This document shows positions 56,360 to 64,000 of a DNA stretch of 64,000 nucleotides, in pieces (position 1 is the stretch's first letter; the number at the start of each line of letters is the position of its first letter). The stretch comes from Capniomyces stellatus. Its lineage: Eukaryota > Kickxellomycota > Harpellomycetes > Harpellales > Legeriomycetaceae. Location of the stretch: the NCBI GenBank assembly GCA_001661515.1, contig LUVW01000024.1, positions 375,532 through 439,531 of the forward strand, in the 5' to 3' direction. The translations under genes and the position numbers were made by a program. The notes beneath the pieces were generated by a model. The model was not told the origin of the DNA. It worked only from the letters and a program-made list of their open reading frames with translations, and did not search any database.

Positions 56360-59300
56360 CTACCTCTCTTTCAGCTTTAAATCTCTCACTTTCTTCCTTA
56401 TATTTGCCCTCTTGCTCCTGTGATTAGTATTTTTTTATCTTGACTATTTTCTACTCGATAAGTAAAGGAAAACCCCTCCTCTTCCTGCTCCTATCCCCTT
56501 TAATCCTTTTACTGTATAGTTTTCTTGTTAGTTTGAGTCCCTACTATTCTATTATTTTTGCCTTCCCCCTCCTTCTCAAATATATTATTTATATATATAT
56601 CCGTCGCTATTTCTCTCGTCTTATTTCTCTCGTTTTATATTTTTTTTTTAATAATAATTAAATGTCATTCACTATTCCACTTTACAATTATCTCCTCTGG
56701 ATTTATCCCTGATTCTCTCGTGTGCTGATTCTTCGTCCAACTGCTCACTTTCTGGCCTCCTAAAACCTCAATCTACTGTTATTTGCTGCACCTTGGAATT
56801 CCACAAATAACTGTTATGGAAACGCCTCGATGCTGCTTCTGCTTTGGATTTGCACTAGCTATTATTGTTTGCTTTTCTACGCTTTTGTTTCTGACGGTTG
56901 CGTCTTAATGTTGATTATTGACTTGATGCTGATTCTTTATAATGGACTACTCTTCTATTTCTTTTACTAAAATGCCTTTAAGAAATAAACCCTGGAGCAC
57001 GATATTTTTAAATATTATTTTCTATTATTTCTCGCCTCTACTATTTCTCTTTTTTAATACTTGGCTCCTAATATTACTTAATTTCTCGTTTTAATATAAC
57101 GATTTAATTCGATAAATAAAGTTATTCAACTCGAACAGATTATTCACTTTGCAATAAAAAATGCAATAAAAAAAAACGCATCTTGCTCTATCTATTGCTC
57201 TTTGCTTTTTAACTCGAATTACCCAAACTCATCAAATAAATTCTGATTTATCTTTTTTATAATCCAGGCTATTTTCCTTTAGTTTCTCCTGCTTTATTAG
57301 GCTTTTTTTCATTGTACTCTCATTTACTATTAACAAAATCGTCTTTAAAATTATGCTGCTTTTAAGCTTTATTTCAACGTCCCTCCAATCCATTTTTTTT
57401 ATCGATTGAGCTTTTACGCTGACTACATTTAATTTTTGCCTTTATTTAGCGCTGTTTTTTAATACATTTATGCTTTATTTTTCAATCCGTTTTTTTTTAA
57501 AAAAAAAAAAAAAAAGTAATCTATTATTTTTTCTACATCGATTAGTATTATTTTTTTTTATCGATTATGTAAAACAGTTTTGCACTTTTACTTTTTTATT
57601 GAAATTTTACACCTATTTTTTATTAGCTTCGTTTTACATCTATTTTTTATTAGTATCGTTTTACACCTATTTTATAATTTGAATCTACTAGACATTTTAT
57701 TCCATTCACCTTACACATTCAAGCTTCTGACCCGCTTACTGTTTCCAAACATTAATGAACAAAAGCCCAGTTCTTTTAATCCAGTATTCAAAAATAATCC
57801 AAAAATAAACTACTGAATCTGAAATAAGCTTGTTCGAGTCTCGTCTAAATTGTCTCCGTCACCCCAATCAATACTTGCCTCATTCTGTCTTTCTCCCCAT
57901 TAAAAGCTCGCCATATATAAACCTTTTGCCTTTTTGTTTTAATATTCACCTTTATTTTATTTTTGAAATCCCCAACATCCTCCAACTATAAACATCCTTC
58001 CTCATCCTACACATTATTGGCCCTTAACTTATCCAACATATTCTTATTGTCGCCTCTACTACCGTACACTCTCTCCATTTAATATTACCAACGTCTAAAA
58101 TTTCAAACACACTCCCCGCCCCCACTTAATCTTATTACGTTTCCAACTGTTTATCCTTTCTACGTTTTAAACATTACAATATATTTTTTCAATTGCTTTT
58201 CTTTTTGTCATCTCAGGTTTGATTAACAAACCAACCCTTATTCAACTTAACAATTGAGCATTTGGTCTCTTTTTTCTTTATTTGTTCGTATCAATCACCA
58301 ATTCGATAAACCAACAGTGTTTAATGATGAAACCAGAATAAAAGAATGCTACTCATTATGACTTTTGATTGATGCCGTCTAACCAACACTATACATGATA
58401 ATTACTCTTAAAATCCTCCACCATGTACATTCAGGTTTCACTAGCTATAAAAGCCCCTTAATAGCCCTAATTTCCACCATCCTTGTTGTAGTATCGCGTA
58501 TACTGAGGTATACATTCAACAAAAGCATATTCCTTATTCAGTATTACATTCCACAGACCAATTTTGCGTTGTTTGGAAGACCAGGATTCCAAATATCCAA
58601 CTTTTGGCTACATAATTATGTACAAGCTTTTATACGCCATATAAATCATATTCATGTCATATAAATAGCTATTACTAAGATCTTGGACTATAATCTTAGT
58701 CATGTGTCCCACCTTATTCACCGCACAAACTATACACATCATCAATCGGTATTCAAATACTAGTAAACATCACATCGGTCTATAATTTACTACTACTATC
58801 TATACCCTTTTCCCCTCAAAAAAACCCCCAAGTTTGTCTAGAACGATATGTTCTAAAGGCTATTTTTTTTTCAAACAAAATCTTATTTCCAGAATTAATC
58901 GAAACAGAATCTGTACATCAAGTGATCATCTTATTACCTAATGTTGTTGGTATGTTTATGTTTTTGAGTCAAGCTGATAAAGCCAAGTTTTATAAAATAA
59001 CAGTGAACAAAAAGTATCATTATCTATTTCAATAAAAAAAAAGTATCACTATCTCCTTTTTCAAACTGTGGGAGGGTGAAACAAGTTATTGCTCACTAAC
59101 GCTTTGCAATTTACCCAACTTTCCCGAGCTGTTCTTGTTTTTTATTTCGTTGAAATTGTGCTTGTACTTGTTTTTTAATGCTTTTTTTTCTTTATAATCC
59201 TCCCACTCCTCATGATTCATCGCTTGTTATGCCTTTGTAATCAAAAATAATTACTACCAGCTCTTTATTTTACTCATTTTAGTTCGACTGCCGTCAGTCT

Positions 59301-59982
59301 TTTAATAAGAGTAACAAGCTCCATATCCTCTACCACCTTCGCCCCTGCTCTTTTTTTTTTCTTCTCTTGCCCCACCAAAATACCACAGATTATTACAGAG
59401 AAATTAACACTACATATTCGAGTTGTATTCTATATTCGGATTTACACGTTATACTTGATTTTTTATTTTTATTTTTATTTTATTGAAATTGATTTTTTAT
59501 TTTTACTCGAGAAATAACCGGTGTGTTATTTAATTCTGCGTCATATCAATAGCAATTTGGGCTGAGAAATCTTTTTATTATTAATATCGAAATTGAGAAA
59601 TCATTTTTACCAGTTGGTTTCTACTGTTAAACCCAGAAACCGATTTCAGGATATATATTATTAACTAGAAAGAAAAAAAACACGCGAATATCATCCTCTC
59701 AGCAGCCAAACAAACAATTCAACGGAATAATTAATGAATGGAATGCTGTTTTTGCTGGAGAAAAAGTAATATATTCTAAAGTATGGAGTTTGGAACAACG
59801 CGTGTATTTATCAATATTAAAAAGCAAAGTAAATAAGTAAATAATAAAGGATACTAGGCATTTCAAACAAACTGTATTTATTCGACGAGGACGGGTTTGA
59901 CGCTGGAGAATAGCCGTGTACAAATAGGAGAGTAGTAACACCAGCATCAGAATATATTTTTTATAAGAAAAAAAAACAAGCC
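56360..59982. other. 3.6-kb divergent intergenic region
   Basis: Lies between the starts of the REG1-like gene (minus) and VPS36 (plus). A short minus-strand open stretch near 56690-56760 ('RRPESEQLDEESAHERI', after GTTTTAG) could be a 5' exon of the REG1-like gene but cannot be joined with confidence. The rest is AT-rich with poly-A and poly-T runs, and no RNA genes were found. Confidence 0.5.
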
Positions 59983-62452
59983 ATGGATCATGTAGAAATA
60001 GGAAGGACGTTGCGACCTATTTTACAAAAGAATGAATCGATAAAAAGTATAATCGACAAGATAACATTATCCCTCTCGTAAGTACAACAAAAAAGGAGTT
60101 TACTTGATGCATACACACCAATGGTTGAAATATATAGCATAGAATAGTAAGACAGAAACACAAATGTAACATCAGAACGCGTTTAAGCGTAAGAAAGAGA
60201 TGTTTTGAGATAAAATTCCAGCAAGTTGTATTTATTCAATAGGATTGGTTTTGCTAAATAGGATTGAGCGCGACGAACGAACTGGAGGGACACTTTATGT
60301 GACTTCGAGCCGCTTGGTTTTTGTAGACAGCAAAGACCCGGAGAACAGTTCAAAGTCGATTAATCTAAAGGACATTGAAGATTACAAAGAGGAGGTATGT
60401 TCTATGATAGAGCGGAAATGGGAACAGTTAATAGGTAGAAATGGTGGGAAGAGAATAATTAAGCAATCAGGGGGTTTTTTTTTTGATGGTGTGGATAAAA
60501 TAGATTGCGTTTTTAAGAACGAGGTCTAAAGTCGTTGTGAGAGTCAACAAGGCCAACAGCAGTGCGCAGATAAAGGAAGGCAAAGATACAGATACCATAA
60601 GGTGTAGCAAAGAACCAGAGACGGGAGCAGACCAGGGATACTCAAGGGCACGGAACAGAAATGAAGTGGGAGGCAGTTTAGCTGCTCAGCGCACCAAGGG
60701 TTCAGTAGGCAGGGAGGTAAGCGATGAGTTGGTGGACCAACTGTGGGAATGCCAGATTTGCCAGCACGTCAATGAAACAGTAAATAATTTAAAGTGCGAG
60801 TTGTGTGGAGTTGTGGCAAAAACAGTGGTTACGAAAGGCAAAGCCAGAGAAACCAGCATATACGACCAAGACATCAACATTGGAGTGTCGGGCAGTCCCA
60901 CAGTTCAAAATATAAAAAGCAATCTCGAAAAGGCTTGTGGGACTTGTACTTTTATCAACCACCCAGACATGACATATTGCGAGGTTTGCGATTCCAGGCT
61001 TGTTGGGTTTTCAGGGATCAACGACGACTATTTTGCAGAGCCAAGCGCTAAAGATTCTGTAGATGACAAGACCAACAGCCAAGCTTTGTCTAGCAACCCA
61101 TCAAAAACAGAAGAGCGTGGAATACCAAATAGTGAGCAGTTTCCTGTCCTGCTTCGGTTTCCAAAAACAGGATCTGTGCCGTTTGTCAAGCTGCTGGAAA
61201 AACTGCTAACGAGCCGCGAGTGGACTGTAAGTTTCTCGTTATTAGTTCTTTCTTTTATTTAGAAAAAAAGTCAAGTTTAAATACACAAACTAGGAGCATG
61301 CATCTGTTTTAATTGCTTTGTGTAGGCGTACGAATCGGAAGCTTCAAATCCATCTCAAACCCCCACTAGAAACACGATTGAGCCTGGGATCATAGCAGGA
61401 GTTTGTAAGTGTTTTGACTCTGTTTGTATATATCGATTTAACTGTATTTATGTTATCAAGACACTACCGCTGCTGTTTATTTTGTACAGCCGGCATATTT
61501 TTTGAACGCTTGACTAATCACTATTATTGCTATTTGAAAGCTGCCTTGATGAACAACGCAAGAGACGAGCAAAAAGCTCGAGAACAGGCGTTGGGTGAGG
61601 CCTTTACTGATCTTGACGCGCTTTCTGGGAAGGCCGCTGAAATGGTTGAATTAGCTAGGGATATTATAAGAAAGCTAAATCCACCAGACCTCGCAGGGAC
61701 CCCGAAATCAGCCAACTATGACCGAGATCCCAGTATTGAGTTTCAGAACTACTTGAATGTGATTGGTATAGATGACCCCATAACAAAGTAATTTTGGCTG
61801 ATTCAACTGGCCAGTTCACTATTAACAACAGTAAAAAAATAATAGAAAAACCCCATTCTACCAATAAGCTGCTGAGTATCAACAGCAACCAGTGCATATG
61901 TTTACATGAAAATAATATACTCACATTTCCCTGCCATCTTTTCCTGTATACACATACCAATGTAGAGATACTGCCGGCAAGTCGTACTCCCAAGAGCTTG
62001 CTAAAGAATTGTGTGAGTTTCTTGAAGAGTACGTGATTCGCTCTGGGGGCTCAGTTCCTCTAATCGATGCGTACTGTCTTTACAACCGAGCAAGGGGGAT
62101 ATCGATGGTATATCCATCCGACTTTGTAAGTGCATGCAATAACTTTGAGGCGTTGGGTCTTCCTCTAAGGCTTCGCACCTTTTCTAGCGGACTGCTATCG
62201 ATTGAATCGGCCAATCCAGAAAGGTACAAGAGCCTGGGTCGGAAAAACGAATCTGTTAATGATGACGTTTTTGCGCGAATTCAAAGCTATATTCAGTCGT
62301 TTGATTCGCTGAGTGTCATTGACTATGCGGCTATCGACAACCTTCCTGTTTCCTTGGCTAAGGAATATTTGCTTTTGGCTGAGAAACAGGGGTTATTGTG
62401 TAGGGACGAAAAGTTTAACGAGATCAGGTTCTACATCAACATATTTGTATAG
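59983..62452 (+). CDS. VPS36: ESCRT-II subunit Vps36
   Basis: Six exons, 59983-60077, 60262-60394, 60504-61226, 61326-61404, 61541-61787 and 61966-62452, sum to 1764 nt, 587 aa. Vps36 links ubiquitin and phosphoinositide recognition to multivesicular-body sorting. The GLUE domain is at the N-terminus ('GGTLYVTSSRLVFVD', then 'AFLRTRSKVVVRV'). Two NZF-type zinc fingers are inserted as in yeast Vps36: C159/C162/C174/C177 ('WECQICQHVN...CELC') and C221/C224/C235/C238 ('CGTCTFIN...CEVC', lacking the Trp). The helical region 'EAFTDLDALSGKAAEMVELA' follows, then the winged-helix part with 'LIDAYCLYNRARG' and 'LGLPLRLRTFSSGL'. Exon 5 could instead start at 61490 in the same frame (17 extra residues); 61541 fits the family better and follows a GACTAAT branch-like site. 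Confidence 0.93.
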
Positions 62453-64000
62453 TTTTTGCTTCATCGTATCTCTACTTTATCTTTGCACCTAGATCTTTTG
62501 CTATCATTTATGACATTTCTTTCGATTAACTTCTTTTGCTTTCCTTCGTTTAAATAAACAACAAAACAAGTATTAAAAAGGTTAACCGCATTTCAAGCCC
62601 CAGATGTTTTATAATATGGTGTTTTGGGAAGTTAACTCGAGTCTTATCAAGGAATAACAGCAAAGAACCAATATTATTAGGATTAACAAAAAGTCGGATT
62701 AACGGTTATATTTGTTCACATACAGCAAATGCGTCCATATGATGTAATTTATTTTATAGCGAACTCGGCTTGGTCTGGGAAATCACCCATCCGAACCCAA
62801 ATTGCCACTATTATTTTTTTGTTTCTTACAAAGCCGTAAACGCTTTGCTTCCAGTTTTAATCTTTCCAGTATTCAAATCACTAGTTTACCAACAGTAGTG
62901 TTGCTATAGAATGAAAAGAGGAAACACATAATTTGCATCATATTCCAAATACCAATTTTGAAGATGGTCAAGCATTTAAAAGAAAGTAGAAACCAGGAGT
63001 TACAAATAAATGCTTTCAATTGTCAAATCCAATAGTTACTTGGAAAGTAATTAACAACTAGAAAATATAAGCATCTGTTTTTTTATTGGCTTGTTAAAAT
63101 CGGCTCATAAATTACCAACAATTTGTAATCGAGTTTATTATTGGCTAGCACAAACTGTAGTAGGTTTGGGGATAAAGAGTTCAAAAGTAATTAAATTACA
63201 CGGTAAGAGGATTAGTTTAGTAATTAAACGCGTAATGCCAATTTTTCCAATTTTGCCTATTTTAGCTATTTTGCCCATTTTGCCTAATTTGCCAATAATA
63301 AAATTAATAATAATAAAATACCGCTGATTAATACGTATTCCCTAATTTTCAAGACAATAAGTGGTACCAATGTCTATTTTTTTATCCAATGCTATTTTTT
63401 TTCCATCAATGAACGCAGATTATTTTGCTCAATGATAACAAAATAAGTACGCCGTTTTTTTGTTTTTGTATTGTTTTTGGCTGCAATTTTTCAGCCAATA
63501 AAGTAAAATTGCTATAATAAAAATCTGGCGTCTTTTTTTATAGTAATTGGACTTGGGTTTGCGGAACTGCTCTTGTTATGTTTGCTTTATTACAAGTCAA
63601 CAAATAACCAATTTCAACAAAAAGAATGAAGCAAATAATCCGATTAAAATAAGCATTTGCTCTCTTATCCTCCCCAACATAATTGGTGACTGATTGTGAA
63701 TGATAGGGGGTGGAGCGGTGTGGGAGATGTTTGCTTTTGTTTATCTAATAACATAGCTATCAGTTTAATTTAATTTTATTTCCCTTTCGGTTCGAGCCGA
63801 TTCGACTCAATTCGACTCGTTGTTTTGTTACTCATTAGGATCAACCCACTAACTGAGTTAGTCAAAGTGGGTCCACAATGGAATGAATTATCTAAGCATC
63901 GGCTATTATCTAGCTAGATCGAATCAAGTAAGTGGATTTTCTTATTTGTAAGCACAAAAAAAAACCCGATGTATTACAAAAAAACACCCCCCCCCCCCCC
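62453..64000. other. Intergenic region to window end, ending in a poly-C run
   Basis: AT-rich with A/T runs; no coding exon supported. A 78-codon ORF at 63091 contains an Ile-Leu-Pro repeat from a simple-sequence stretch. A short GC-richer palindromic patch (TTCGG TTCGAG CCGA) lies near 63786-63800. The last bases (about 63987-64000) are all C. Confidence 0.5.

Noticed and set aside
60240..60261. Earlier acceptor (AATAG at about 60241) for VPS36 exon 2
   Set aside because: It puts the exon in the wrong phase and leads to a stop; the acceptor at 60260-60261 keeps phase and GLUE-domain spacing.
63780..63805. GGTTCGAGCC patch resembling a tRNA B-box/T-arm
   Set aside because: No acceptor stem, anticodon arm or A-box can be folded upstream.
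1..64000. CTG-to-Ser reassignment
   Set aside because: CTG codons fall at conserved Leu positions in eIF4E ('WIRL') and GGPP synthase ('KLVDLLG').

Overview
The window is nuclear DNA of a fungus. It is AT-rich, with many short spliceosomal introns (51 to about 310 bp, mostly GTAAGT-like donors) and long AT-rich intergenic stretches. CTG is read as leucine: it falls at conserved Leu positions in the eIF4E and GGPP synthase exons, which argues against a CTG-clade yeast. Intron-dense housekeeping genes alongside a trypsin-fold secreted protein and a small LPMO-like protein hint at an early-diverging, possibly animal-associated lineage. That placement is inference only.

Layout. 1-1144 (-): 3'-truncated single-pass membrane protein. 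2118-5982 (-): MMS19/MET18 in 4 exons. 5983-9491: gene-poor. 9492-12404 (+): very long P450-like protein with no visible heme-ligand cysteine. 12790-13655 (-): decayed copy of the next gene. 13798-15483 (-): secreted trypsin-fold protein with two of three catalytic residues replaced. 16674-18684 (-): EIPR1/TSSC1-like WD40 protein in 5 exons. 19213-20272 (-): eIF4E in 4 exons. 21363-22763 (+): GH72 glucanosyltransferase with CBM43 but no GPI tail. 22974-24683 (-): SRV2/CAP. 25626-26821 (-): V-ATPase subunit F in 5 exons. 27511-29262 (-): GGPP synthase in 8 exons. 29690-30460 (-): possible unrecognised or decayed coding block. 32091-32806 (+): LPMO-like secreted protein. 33655-34398 (-): coiled-coil protein. 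35303-37606 and 39605-41980 (-): tandem PRM10/ThrE-type transporters. 44221-45420 (-): decayed secreted-protein gene. 46118-47725 (-): DHA2-type MFS transporter. 51551-53937 (+): metacaspase. 54314-56359 (-): REG1-like PP1 regulator. 59983-62452 (+): VPS36.

The genes are not an operon or an evident biosynthetic cluster. Most are core eukaryotic functions: Fe-S delivery, translation initiation, actin turnover, vacuolar acidification, prenylation, ESCRT-II and endosome recycling. The accessory content is secreted or membrane-bound (pseudoprotease plus pseudogene, LPMO-like protein, GH72, duplicated exporters, MFS pump), and the unusual observations concentrate there. I assembled all exon models by hand from splice sites, reading phase and family similarity; in each complete spliced model the exon lengths sum to a multiple of three and end at a stop codon.
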